DNA of 7,097 bases from an uncultured Eubacteriales bacterium (GCA_900557645.1 USSZ01000042.1:1-7097), one strand, 5' to 3'; shown: positions 1 to 6,073, counted from the first letter of the stretch. The notes: a model not told the origin generated them from the letters alone. Numbers and translations: made by a program.

Positions 1-34
1 GATATATAATTTTTGATTTTTAAATTGTTATTAA

Positions 35-64
35 AAAAATACGCAAATAATTTTGCGTATTTTT
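35..64 (-). terminator. Intrinsic terminator of the tRNA-Trp gene
   Basis: A perfect 13-bp stem (35-47 with 52-64) closes a 4-base loop and contains the core ACGCAAA/TTTGCGT. It begins three bases past the tRNA 3' CCA. Read on the minus strand it is followed by a run of T (the A7 at 33-39 on the plus strand, partly inside the stem), the usual pattern of a factor-independent terminator. The stem is also flanked by T on the plus strand, so it could stop a plus-strand transcript entering from outside the window. Confidence 0.8.
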
Positions 65-67
65 CTT

Positions 68-141
68 TGGCAGGGGTGGAAGGAATCGAACCCTCCTCTG
101 GAGTTTTGGAGACTCTCATTCTACCGATGAACTACACCCCT
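68..141 (-). tRNA. tRNA-Trp (anticodon CCA)
   Basis: The reverse complement folds into a full cloverleaf of 74 nt. The 7-bp acceptor stem AGGGGTG/CACCCCT is perfect, with discriminator G and a genomically encoded 3' CCA (68-70). The D arm is GTTC/GAAT. The anticodon loop CTCCAAA gives anticodon CCA and reads UGG. The T arm is GAGGG/CCTTC around the loop TTCGATT. The anticodon stem has an A-C mismatch at its outermost pair (27-43); the other four pairs are intact. The AGGGG acceptor, G73 and CTCCAAA loop match Bacillota tRNA-Trp. Glycine (TCC) was considered because the 5' half resembles tRNA-Gly, but the loop register gives CCA. It stands alone with its own promoter and terminator. Confidence 0.95.
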
Positions 142-160
142 TTATTTTTTTAACGTTATT

Positions 161-189
161 ATTTTACAATAATTAATCTAATAAGTCAA
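161..189 (-). promoter_or_regulatory. Sigma-A-type promoter of tRNA-Trp
   Basis: On the minus strand, TTGACT (184-189) and TAAAAT (161-166) are separated by exactly 17 bp. Each hexamer matches the housekeeping consensus at 5 of 6 positions. The predicted start near 154 leaves about 13 nt of leader before the tRNA 5' end at 141. Confidence 0.75.
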
Positions 190-227
190 TAAAATTAATA
201 ATTAATTTTTAATTTTAAATTTTTTAG

Positions 228-255
228 TTGAGAATTAGTTAAATTATGTTATAAT
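228..255 (+). promoter_or_regulatory. Extended -10 promoter of the nucleotidase gene
   Basis: TTGAGA (228-233) is followed after 16 bp by a perfect TATAAT (250-255), preceded by the extended -10 element TG (247-248). The predicted start is near 262. It points away from the tRNA-Trp promoter, so the short AT-rich stretch between 190 and 227 is a divergent control region. Confidence 0.7.
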
Positions 256-311
256 GCCTATATTGTAATGAAATTAAAATATTTCACTTTTAAAATTAAG
301 ATAATTACATT

Positions 312-327
312 GGAGGAAAATAATTTG
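312..327 (+). promoter_or_regulatory. RBS and TTG start of the nucleotidase
   Basis: GGAGG at 312-316 is followed after 8 nt by TTG at 325-327, in frame with the HAD domain. This decides the start in favour of TTG over the upstream ATG at 268. Confidence 0.75.
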
Positions 328-933
328 ATAATTGGCGTTGATGTTGATGGTGTTTTGACTGATTTATATTCTTATGTTGATAAAGAATGTGAGAACTTTG
401 CAAAAAAACATAATTTTGTAGTTAAAAGAAATTTGATTGGAAAGAATACGAAGGATATGTTTGGCTGGAATGATGAACAAGATAATTTATTTTGGCAAGA
501 ATGTATTTTTGATTATGGACAAAAAACAAAAAGAAAGACTGGGGCAAGTGAAATTTTAAAACATTTAAAAGAGCAGGGGCATATTATTTATATTGTTACT
601 GCAAGACGTTATTGCACAAATCATGATGAAATAGGAGAAAAAAGTAAATCAATTTTATTAAAATGGTTAAGTGATAATGAAATTTGTTATGATAAAATAT
701 TTTTCACTGAAGAGGGAAAAAGTAAAGTTCCACAAATAAAAGAAAATCATATAGATATATTTATTGATGATTCAGTGCATAATCTTCAAGAAATTGCAGA
801 TGAAGAAATTCCTGTTATTTGTATGAATGAACCTTATAATCAAATGTTTGAGCATAAAAACATGATTAGATGTCAAAATTGGGAAGATGTTTTATTTGTC
901 ATTAATAAAATGGATAAAGAAGCAAATGATTAA
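325..933 (+). CDS. HAD-superfamily nucleotidase, NT5C / YqfW-like
   Basis: Likely a cytoplasmic phosphatase of the HAD fold, closest by motif to the 5'(3')-deoxyribonucleotidase (NT5C) group, which includes B. subtilis YqfW. The family dephosphorylates nucleoside monophosphates; the substrate here is not shown by sequence. All four HAD motifs are visible (numbering from the TTG start): motif I DVDGVLTD at 6-13, with nucleophile Asp6 and acid/base Asp8; motif II TAR at 92-94; a motif III lysine at about 132-134; and motif IV IDDS with Asp148/Asp149. I start it at TTG 325 because GGAGG (312-316) sits 8 nt upstream and the protein then opens directly into the first beta strand. An in-frame ATG at 268 would add 19 residues but has no ribosome binding site and lies only about 6 nt past the predicted transcript start. 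The protein is 202 aa, normal for the family. It has its own promoter, and no clear terminator follows. Confidence 0.85.
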   Translation: MIIGVDVDGVLTDLYSYVDKECENFAKKHNFVVKRNLIGKNTKDMFGWNDEQDNLFWQECIFDYGQKTKRKTGASEILKHLKEQGHIIYIVTARRYCTNHDEIGEKSKSILLKWLSDNEICYDKIFFTEEGKSKVPQIKENHIDIFIDDSVHNLQEIADEEIPVICMNEPYNQMFEHKNMIRCQNWEDVLFVINKMDKEAND

Positions 934-961
934 ATTTTAATTTGTTGATAATAAATATATT

Positions 962-989
962 TTGAAAAAAAATCAAATAGTGCTATTAT
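962..989 (+). promoter_or_regulatory. Extended -10 promoter of the MBL-fold hydrolase gene
   Basis: TTGAAA (962-967), a 16-bp spacer and TATTAT (984-989) with an upstream TG (981-982) form a good housekeeping-type promoter in the 108-bp gap between the two plus-strand genes. The predicted start near 996 gives a leader of about 46 nt carrying the AAGGAGG site at 1023-1029. Confidence 0.65.
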
Positions 990-1041
990 ATTTGAGATTG
1001 ATTTTGAAATATTAAAGTTAACAAGGAGGCTCAAAACATAT

Positions 1042-1653
1042 ATGATAAAAATTGTTAAAGGTGATTTTTTAGATGCTAATGTATATTTGGTTGAAAAAAA
1101 TAATCAAATTTTGATTATTGATAGTGGGGCTGATTTAGAAAAAATAAAAGATATTATTGGAAGTAAAAAGGTTGTTGGGGTTTTATTGACGCATGGGCAT
1201 TATGATCATAGTCAACATTGTAATGAATATGCAAATTATTTTAATTGTAAAATTTATGCTAATAGAAAAATTATGCAAACTTTAACTGATGCCGAAGCAA
1301 TTTATAGTGAAGATAAAAGTGTAATAACCGATTTTTCAAATTTTGTATTTTTCGATGCAGATGGGGAAATAAAGTTGGGTGATTATGATATTTCTTATTA
1401 CTATTGTCCAGGACATAGCATTTGTTGTGAATGTTATATAATTGATAATAATTTATTTGCTGGAGACGTTTTATTTGAAAGAAGTATTGGTAGAACTGAT
1501 TTAAAATATTCAGATAAAGATATGATGATAAATTCACTTGACAAACTTGAGAAATTAAAGTTTGATTATGTTTATAGTGGTCATGGTGCTTCAAGCACTT
1601 ATCAAGAACAAATGAAAAACATTAAAGTTTATAGAAGATTTTTGACTAGGTAA
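1042..1653 (+). CDS. Metallo-beta-lactamase-fold hydrolase, glyoxalase II-like
   Basis: A 203-aa cytoplasmic zinc hydrolase of the metallo-beta-lactamase superfamily, in the compact group annotated as hydroxyacylglutathione hydrolase-like (B. subtilis YqgX type). The complete set of metal ligands is present: HGHYDH at 51-56 (His51, His53, Asp55, His56), His125 in CPGHS, the bridging Asp142 in AGD, and His181 in SGHG. The segment GDVLFERSIGRTD (141-153) is characteristic of this thioesterase-like subgroup rather than of true beta-lactamases or RNases. The C-terminal substrate-binding domain of classical glyoxalase II is absent, as in most short bacterial homologs, so the natural substrate (a thioester or other ester) is unknown. 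Translation starts at ATG 1042 with a full AAGGAGG 12 nt upstream, a slightly long spacing. The gene meets the dnaI-like gene tail to tail across a shared terminator. Confidence 0.88.
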   Translation: MIKIVKGDFLDANVYLVEKNNQILIIDSGADLEKIKDIIGSKKVVGVLLTHGHYDHSQHCNEYANYFNCKIYANRKIMQTLTDAEAIYSEDKSVITDFSNFVFFDADGEIKLGDYDISYYYCPGHSICCECYIIDNNLFAGDVLFERSIGRTDLKYSDKDMMINSLDKLEKLKFDYVYSGHGASSTYQEQMKNIKVYRRFLTR

Positions 1654-1656
1654 ATA

Positions 1657-1685
1657 AAAAAAGAATACAATCAGTATTCTTTTTT
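1657..1685. terminator. Shared bidirectional intrinsic terminator
   Basis: A 12-bp perfect stem (1657-1668 with 1674-1685; core AGAATAC/GTATTCT) with a 5-base loop lies between the stop codons at 1651-1653 (plus) and 1687-1689 (minus). Each arm ends in A/T runs, so the transcript of either strand shows a hairpin followed by U. It therefore serves both the MBL hydrolase gene and the loader operon. Confidence 0.88.
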
Positions 1686-1686
1686 A

Positions 1687-2598
1687 TTATTTTATATCAT
1701 TTTTTCTTCTTAAGTCTTCGCCTGTTAAATAAATGCAAACAGATGTTTCTTTGTTACCTATACGGCTTGCAATACGTTCATCATAATAGTCATTTATATC
1801 TTCTAGTTTTAAATTAGTAGTTATAACTGTTGGTCTATTATTTATCATTCTTTCATTCAAAATTAAATATAAATATTTTACTGTTATTCCAGGTTTGCGA
1901 AGTTCTGTTCCAAGGTCATCTATAAATAAAATTTCACTATCAAGATATTTATCAAGTAGGGTATCTTTTTCTTCAATATCTCTTGTTGCATAACTTTTTA
2001 AAAAGTCTTGATTCATTGCGAAGGAAGTTGTTAATGTTACAACTTTATTTCGTTTAATAAGTTCATTTGCCATACATTTCATTAAAAAAGTTTTTCCAAC
2101 ACCAGTTTCGCCACCAAGTATAATTAATTTCTTATTAAAATTTGAATTGCACCAATCTTTCATTTTTTCATATAATTTTTTTATTTGTTCTTTTTGTTTG
2201 CCAAATATATCTAAAGAAATTTTATCAAAATCTTCTAATTTATTAAAACCACTTTCTTTGACGAGAATTTTATTTAATTCTTTTTTAAAGCAATCACAAT
2301 ATTGACCATTTATAATACCCGTGTCATTACATTTACTGCAATAGTAATGAGGTTCTATAGGAAAAAGATTTAATTCTTTTAATTTTTTGTCAACATTGTT
2401 TTTTAATAAAATAGTTTCTTTTGAAATCTTTTCACCTTGTTTTACTTCATCAAGCATTTTATCCATATATAAACTAAAGATATCTTTAAACTCTTTATTT
2501 TCCAGTGCTTTTATTTTATTTTGAATTGCTTCGTTTTCTGCTTGATATTTTCTTAAATCAATAATTTTTTGAACTTTTTCAATAATTTTAGAATTCAT
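1687..2598 (-). CDS. dnaI: Primosomal AAA+ helicase loader, DnaI/DnaC-like
   Basis: A 303-aa ATPase that by family loads the replicative DNA helicase onto DNA during initiation or restart. Residues 1-80 are charged and helical, as in the helicase-contacting N-domain of DnaI. A cysteine cluster follows: CSKC at 87-90 and CDC at 101-103 (C-x2-C-x10-C-x-C), fitting the zinc site of DnaI. The AAA+ core has Walker A GETGVGKT (163-170), Walker B ILFIDD (223-228), sensor 1 TTN (260-262) and a presumed arginine finger in DERIASR (273-279). IstB transposition helpers share the AAA+ core but lack this cysteine-containing N-domain, and no transposase is nearby. Start ATG 2598 has AGGAG (2604-2608) 5 nt upstream, overlapping the TAG stop of the preceding gene, so translation is probably coupled to it. 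The gene lies second in a two-gene operon with the DnaB/DnaD-family protein, as in Bacillota primosome loci. Confidence 0.9.
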   Translation of the reverse strand: MNSKIIEKVQKIIDLRKYQAENEAIQNKIKALENKEFKDIFSLYMDKMLDEVKQGEKISKETILLKNNVDKKLKELNLFPIEPHYYCSKCNDTGIINGQYCDCFKKELNKILVKESGFNKLEDFDKISLDIFGKQKEQIKKLYEKMKDWCNSNFNKKLIILGGETGVGKTFLMKCMANELIKRNKVVTLTTSFAMNQDFLKSYATRDIEEKDTLLDKYLDSEILFIDDLGTELRKPGITVKYLYLILNERMINNRPTVITTNLKLEDINDYYDERIASRIGNKETSVCIYLTGEDLRRKNDIK

Positions 2599-2606
2599 TT
2601 TTTCTC

Positions 2607-4061
2607 CTAAATTTCTATTTCATCAATAGATTGATATAAAGCATTCCATTCTTCTGAAGAATAACTTCTTCCTGTAAAGTTTTTGTTAGGATCTTTTTTA
2701 GATTGCTCATTGCTATATAAAGGTGATGTGCTTTTTGCTTCATCAACATTTTTTATGCCTTTCTCATGCCAGTCTGCAAGAACACGAGAAAGATATTTTA
2801 ATGGATTATCTTTATTCTGTGATAGTGTTGTGGCATAGTCTAAAAGTTCATCTGATATTTGCCAGTCATTTTTCCAAGTTTTATAATTTGCTCTATCAAT
2901 ATAGTTTACATTTCTATTTACATTTAATTTTGCTAAAATATTTTTAATCTTTTCATCTTCTTGAAGAATATTCCCCATATATTGATTAAATGCTGTTGAA
3001 GATAAAATTCCAAGTTTATAAAATTTTGAAATAGTATTGTTCATACCTTCAAGTGTTCTAACTGATGTTTTAAAACAAAATTCAGCAATTTGAATTAAAA
3101 GATTTTTATCAAAACCCATATTTATCCATTTTAAAATGTAGTTTTCAACAATTGTTTCAAGGTTTTCATAATAAACACCAATAGTTTTGTTTATCTCTTT
3201 TGCAAGTGAATATAATTCTTTTTTCTCTTTTTCAAAACTCTCAATTTCAAGAATAGAAAATAGTTTCATCTCATAGTATTTTGTGATTATTTCATCAAGT
3301 TTTTCAAAAGAGAATCGAGATTTTTTCTTTATATTTTTACAGATATATAAAATTACATCAAGATTAAATCCATATTCATTTTGCCATTTGTTTAAAAGTG
3401 CTCTCTCTTCAACATAAGGTGCACGTTTAATTCCTACAGCATTGAAGATTTCAGATATATCAGGGTCTTTATCTTCAAAAGTTTTTAAGCGTTCTTCAAC
3501 TTGAAGAGTTGTCGTTATACCTTCGTTAGCCCAATTTTTTGCTACCGTTAAAATATAGTTATATCCTACAGCACTTTTCTTCGTTTCTACACAGTATTTC
3601 ATAATCATGAGCAGTGCTTCTTGTTCAAAATGGTATCTTTCAAGAAAATCATAATATTCGCCATATTCATGTTTAGAAATGCTTCGTTTTCCCATAAATA
3701 TATCGTTTGCTTGTTGATTGAAAACTGCGTATTTATCAGGCTTATATAATTTGTTTGCAGTTAAAACATTTTTAAGTGGTATATATGTAATTTGCACAGG
3801 ATTTGTTTTTAAAACTTGCACAAGCCCTTGTTCTTCCCAATATTCAAAAGCACCAATTACATCTTCTTCACTCATGTTTAAAGTTTTAGCAAAATTTTCA
3901 ATTGAATTATCAAATGAATTGCTGTTACATAAATAAAGCCCGTAAATATATACAACTACAAATTGTGGTTGTGCAAAAGGAAGATAATCATTTAAAAATA
4001 TATTATCTATTTCCGTTTTTGAGTTTGCTATAAATTCAGTTGAATATTTACAAAATGCCAT
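2607..4061 (-). CDS. Replication initiation/restart protein, DnaB/DnaD family
   Basis: A 484-aa cytoplasmic protein recognised as the B. subtilis-type DnaB/DnaD primosome component, which works with DnaI to load the replicative helicase. Residues about 1-100 form a winged-helix (DDBH1-like) domain with QPQFVVVYIYGLYL and a recognition-helix region ending AFEYWEEQGLVQV. The rest appears to be a chain of DnaD-type (DDBH2) helical modules, each ending in a Y-x3-I/L-x3-W-like helix: about 120-181 (YNYILTVAKNWANEGI), 208-266 (LDEIITKYYEMKL), 290-351 (NNTISKFYKLGI) and 376-435 (LKYLSRVLADWHEKGI). The tail (440-484) is polar. I use ATG 4061 because AAGGAG (4069-4074) is 7 nt upstream; extending to 4088 adds nine basic residues and would read through this site. 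Length is close to B. subtilis DnaB (472 aa), so this is more likely the DnaB equivalent than the short DnaD, but the assignment is by architecture only. No symbol is given because dnaB is also the helicase name. Confidence 0.82.
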   Translation of the reverse strand: MAFCKYSTEFIANSKTEIDNIFLNDYLPFAQPQFVVVYIYGLYLCNSNSFDNSIENFAKTLNMSEEDVIGAFEYWEEQGLVQVLKTNPVQITYIPLKNVLTANKLYKPDKYAVFNQQANDIFMGKRSISKHEYGEYYDFLERYHFEQEALLMIMKYCVETKKSAVGYNYILTVAKNWANEGITTTLQVEERLKTFEDKDPDISEIFNAVGIKRAPYVEERALLNKWQNEYGFNLDVILYICKNIKKKSRFSFEKLDEIITKYYEMKLFSILEIESFEKEKKELYSLAKEINKTIGVYYENLETIVENYILKWINMGFDKNLLIQIAEFCFKTSVRTLEGMNNTISKFYKLGILSSTAFNQYMGNILQEDEKIKNILAKLNVNRNVNYIDRANYKTWKNDWQISDELLDYATTLSQNKDNPLKYLSRVLADWHEKGIKNVDEAKSTSPLYSNEQSKKDPNKNFTGRSYSSEEWNALYQSIDEIEI

Positions 4062-4074
4062 TTTTTTTCTCCTT
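4059..4074 (-). promoter_or_regulatory. RBS and start of the DnaB/DnaD-family gene
   Basis: On the minus strand AAGGAG (4069-4074) is followed after 7 T/A bases by ATG at 4061-4059. The ATG at 4088 has no comparable site, so the shorter 484-aa product is preferred. Confidence 0.75.
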
Positions 4075-4149
4075 GTTAATTTTATCATATTTACAATTAA
4101 TTTACAACAAAAACATTAGACTAATTTTTATAAAATAGGTGGCGACAAT

Positions 4150-4177
4150 ATTATATAGTGAAACTAAAGGAAGTTAA
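4150..4177 (-). promoter_or_regulatory. Candidate promoter of the helicase-loader operon
   Basis: On the minus strand TATAAT (4150-4155) lies 16 bp after TTAACT (4172-4177), a 4-of-6 match to the -35 consensus. The start would fall near 4143, giving a leader of about 80 nt. The -35 overlaps one arm of the inverted repeat at 4167-4248. A second candidate closer in (TTGTAA, 17 bp, extended -10 TAAAAT at 4079-4084) would start the transcript inside the ribosome binding site, so I prefer this one. Confidence 0.45.
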
Positions 4178-4248
4178 AATTTTAAATATGTTTAAAATTT
4201 TTGTTTTGATAAATCAAAACGTTCGCCTAAGTCACTCACAACTTCCTT
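4167..4248. other. Nested inverted repeats in a gene-free region; possible structured RNA or control site
   Basis: The 295 bp between the two divergent genes (4062-4356) hold no gene that I can support. They contain an outer inverted repeat AAGGAAGTT (4167-4175) / AACTTCCTT (4240-4248) enclosing two perfect hairpins: 11 bp with loop TATG (4176-4186 / 4191-4201) and 8 bp with a 2-base loop (4203-4210 / 4213-4220). A single-stranded stretch of about 19 bases, relatively GC-rich for the region, follows (4221-4239). GGCGA at 4141-4145 could pair with TCGCC at 4223-4227, crossing the outer stem. I recognise no known riboswitch or RNA family. It may instead be an operator or the remnant of a small palindromic element. 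Confidence 0.4.
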
Positions 4249-4298
4249 AATAATTTTGATAATTCTAATTTGTGTTGTTTTAAAATTGGTGTAGTTCT

Positions 4299-4307
4299 TG
4301 TTAAAAT
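4299..4307 (+). promoter_or_regulatory. Weak candidate extended -10 for the M1 peptidase gene
   Basis: TGtTAAAAT (TG at 4299-4300, hexamer 4302-4307) fits an extended -10 box, with no good -35 at the proper distance (TTTAAA at 4279-4284, 17 bp). The start near 4314 would leave about 43 nt of leader. No strong ribosome binding site precedes the gene. Confidence 0.3.
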
Positions 4308-4356
4308 ATTGGACTTAAATAAAAAATATAAGAGTTAATGTAATATAAAATAAATA

Positions 4357-5865
4357 ATGAAAGTATATTATAACATGAAAAGAAAAGTTTTAATTAGTTC
4401 TATTTTTATTTTTTCATTTTTATTATTGCTTCCTATATTTTTATTTGGTTGTAATTCAGAAAAAACTCTAAAAAACTTAACTTGTTATAATTTAGATTTA
4501 GAATATAATGATTCAACAAATACTTTGTCAGGAACAGAAAAAGTAGATTTTGTAAATAACTATAATAATATGTTTACATCATTATATTTTCATTTATATC
4601 CTAATGCATTTAGAGAAGGGGCAAAAGCCAGTGTTGTATCTTCAGCAAATGAAGATGAGGCTTATCCAAATGGTTTAAGTTACGGAAATATTGTTATTAA
4701 AAATGTAACTTCAGAAAATAGTCAATTAAACTTTTCTATTGAAGGAAGTGATGAAAATATTTTAATAATTGACCTTGATCAAGAAGTTTATCCTGATGAA
4801 AATATTATATTAAATATTGAGTTTGAGATAACTCTAGCAAATATTAATCATAGACTTGGAAAGGGGAATAATACTATTAATTTTGGGAATTTTTATCCAA
4901 TCCTTTGTGTATATGAAGACGGCAAAGGATTTAGTCAAGAATTATATCATTCAAATGGAGATCCTTTCTATAGTGAAATGGCAAATTATGATGTTCAAAT
5001 AAAATATTCAAATAAGTATAATATTGCAAGCACAGGAACAAAAGAAAGTTCAACGTCAAAAGAAGAAAAAATTATAGATAGGTTTACTGCAGATAATGTG
5101 CGTGATTTTTGTTTTGTTTTAAGTGAAAAATTTGACATGATAAGTCAAACAGTAGATGGAATAACCGTGAATTATTTTGGTTACCAAAATGATGACAATT
5201 TACAAAGTTGTTTGAAAGTGTCGGTAGATGCTTTGCAAACTTTCAATAATTTATTTGGAAAATATCCATATAGCCAGTTGAATATTGTCAAGGCAAACTT
5301 TGTTCATGGTGGAATGGAATATCCACAACTTGTTTTAATTAGTGATAAATATAATTCACAAGAAGATTTAGATTATGTAATAGTGCATGAAATTGCACAT
5401 CAATGGTGGTATAGTGTTGTTGGAAATGACCAATATAATCATGCTTGGATGGATGAGGGACTAGCAGAATATAGCACTTTAATGTTTTTTAGAGAAAGTA
5501 ATGAATATGGACAAAACTTTGAACAACTTATAAAAAATGCTAATGAAAGTTACAAACTTTTTGAAAAGGTATTTACAAATGTAACAGGAAGTGTAGATGG
5601 AACAATGGATAGAGGTCTTGATGAGTTTAATACAGAGCCAGAATATGTTCAATGCACATATACTAAAGGTGTCTTACTTTTTAATACAATAGAAGAAAGT
5701 GTAGGTGAAAAGAAATTTTTGAAAGCATTAAAGACTTATTATAAAGATTTTATGTTTAGAAATGCAATACCTGCTGATATGATAGACACTTTTATAAAAG
5801 CAACAGGCTATGATATTGAAGATATTTTTTTTAGTTATATAGAAGGAAAAGTAATAATAAAATAG
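4357..5865 (+). CDS. Secreted lipoprotein M1-family zinc aminopeptidase-like protease
   Basis: A 502-aa gluzincin peptidase anchored to the outer face of the membrane. Residues 8-10 (KRK), a hydrophobic core (11-31) and the lipobox LFGC, with Cys32 as acylation site, form a lipoprotein signal. Residues about 38-260 match the beta-rich N-terminal domain of M1 peptidases. The catalytic domain has GGMEYP (318-323) in place of the exopeptidase motif GxMEN, then HEIAHQWW (344-351) with zinc ligands His344 and His348 and catalytic Glu345, and the third ligand Glu367 in WMDEGLAEY after the canonical 18-residue gap. Tyr435 in YTKG is the likely transition-state tyrosine. The protein ends about 65 residues later, so the long C-terminal helical domain of classical aminopeptidase N is absent; it probably trims extracellular peptides, specificity unknown. 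Start is uncertain: ATG 4357 and ATG 4375 (six residues shorter) both keep the signal, and neither has a strong ribosome binding site. Confidence 0.88.
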   Translation: MKVYYNMKRKVLISSIFIFSFLLLLPIFLFGCNSEKTLKNLTCYNLDLEYNDSTNTLSGTEKVDFVNNYNNMFTSLYFHLYPNAFREGAKASVVSSANEDEAYPNGLSYGNIVIKNVTSENSQLNFSIEGSDENILIIDLDQEVYPDENIILNIEFEITLANINHRLGKGNNTINFGNFYPILCVYEDGKGFSQELYHSNGDPFYSEMANYDVQIKYSNKYNIASTGTKESSTSKEEKIIDRFTADNVRDFCFVLSEKFDMISQTVDGITVNYFGYQNDDNLQSCLKVSVDALQTFNNLFGKYPYSQLNIVKANFVHGGMEYPQLVLISDKYNSQEDLDYVIVHEIAHQWWYSVVGNDQYNHAWMDEGLAEYSTLMFFRESNEYGQNFEQLIKNANESYKLFEKVFTNVTGSVDGTMDRGLDEFNTEPEYVQCTYTKGVLLFNTIEESVGEKKFLKALKTYYKDFMFRNAIPADMIDTFIKATGYDIEDIFFSYIEGKVIIK

Positions 5866-5891
5866 ACTTTGATTGAATTCAAAGTCTATTT
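5860..5891 (+). terminator. Intrinsic terminator of the M1 peptidase gene
   Basis: A perfect 13-bp stem (5860-5872 with 5879-5891; core AGACTTTGA/TCAAAGTCT) with a 6-base loop includes the TAG stop codon (5863-5865) in its left arm. A T-rich tail follows, with the longest T run at 5903-5909. It isolates the peptidase from the next gene. Confidence 0.85.
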
Positions 5892-5994
5892 ATATTTTAT
5901 ATTTTTTTGTAAAAGAAAGATAATTGAAGTTTAATTTTAACAATAAAGAAATAAAAAATAATCATTTTAAGCATAAATTCACATATTTATAAAT

Positions 5995-6014
5995 AATTTT
6001 TTTTAAAAAAAATT
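5995..6014. repeat. A/T-tract perfect palindrome upstream of the G-tract promoter
   Basis: Two A, eight T, eight A and two T form a 20-bp palindrome without a loop, about 30-50 bp upstream of the -35 at 6046. Phased A/T tracts bend DNA and can act as UP elements for RNA polymerase; that role is inferred. The rest of the 5892-6045 gap is plain AT-rich DNA in which I see no gene. Confidence 0.45.
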
Positions 6015-6045
6015 AAAAATTTGGTTTATTTGACGTCTACAACAC

Positions 6046-6073
6046 TTGACCGGGGGGGGGATTTTGATATACT
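6046..6073 (+). promoter_or_regulatory. Promoter with a G9 homopolymer in the -35/-10 spacer, probably phase-variable
   Basis: TTGACC (6046-6051) and TATACT (6068-6073) each match the housekeeping consensus at 5 of 6 positions and are 16 bp apart. The spacer begins with nine consecutive G (6052-6060), then ATTTTGA. The predicted start near 6080 lies in an A8 run directly before AAGGAG (6081-6086), 5 nt ahead of the ATG at 6092. Each added or lost G changes the spacer by one base: G9 gives 16 bp and G10 the optimal 17 bp. Poly-G or poly-C tracts in this position switch surface-protein promoters elsewhere, for example Neisseria porA and opc. A second TTGAC lies 16 bp upstream at 6030-6034. Confidence 0.7.

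Noticed and set aside
68..141. tRNA-Gly identity for the tRNA
   Set aside because: The GTGTAGTTC...GGTAGAAT part resembles Gly tRNAs, but the 7-base anticodon loop CTCCAAA places CCA at positions 34-36, and the AGGGG acceptor with G73 is typical of Trp.
1271..1594. Minus-strand open frame opposite the MBL-fold hydrolase
   Set aside because: It lies wholly inside a gene with all catalytic motifs, has no ribosome binding site, and gives a low-complexity His/Tyr/Asn-rich product typical of an antisense shadow.
2723..3936. Short plus-strand frames (2723-2947 and 3718-3936) inside the DnaB/DnaD-family gene
   Set aside because: Antisense to a well-supported coding region, no RBS, no recognisable product.
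4176..4220. Intrinsic terminator from the two central hairpins
   Set aside because: The first hairpin is pure A/T and would be weak, the second is followed by GTTCGCC rather than T, and no gene ends nearby on either strand.
5892..6045. A small gene or RNA in the gap before the G-tract promoter
   Set aside because: No start with an RBS, no open frame of useful length and no stable GC-containing stems beyond the peptidase terminator.
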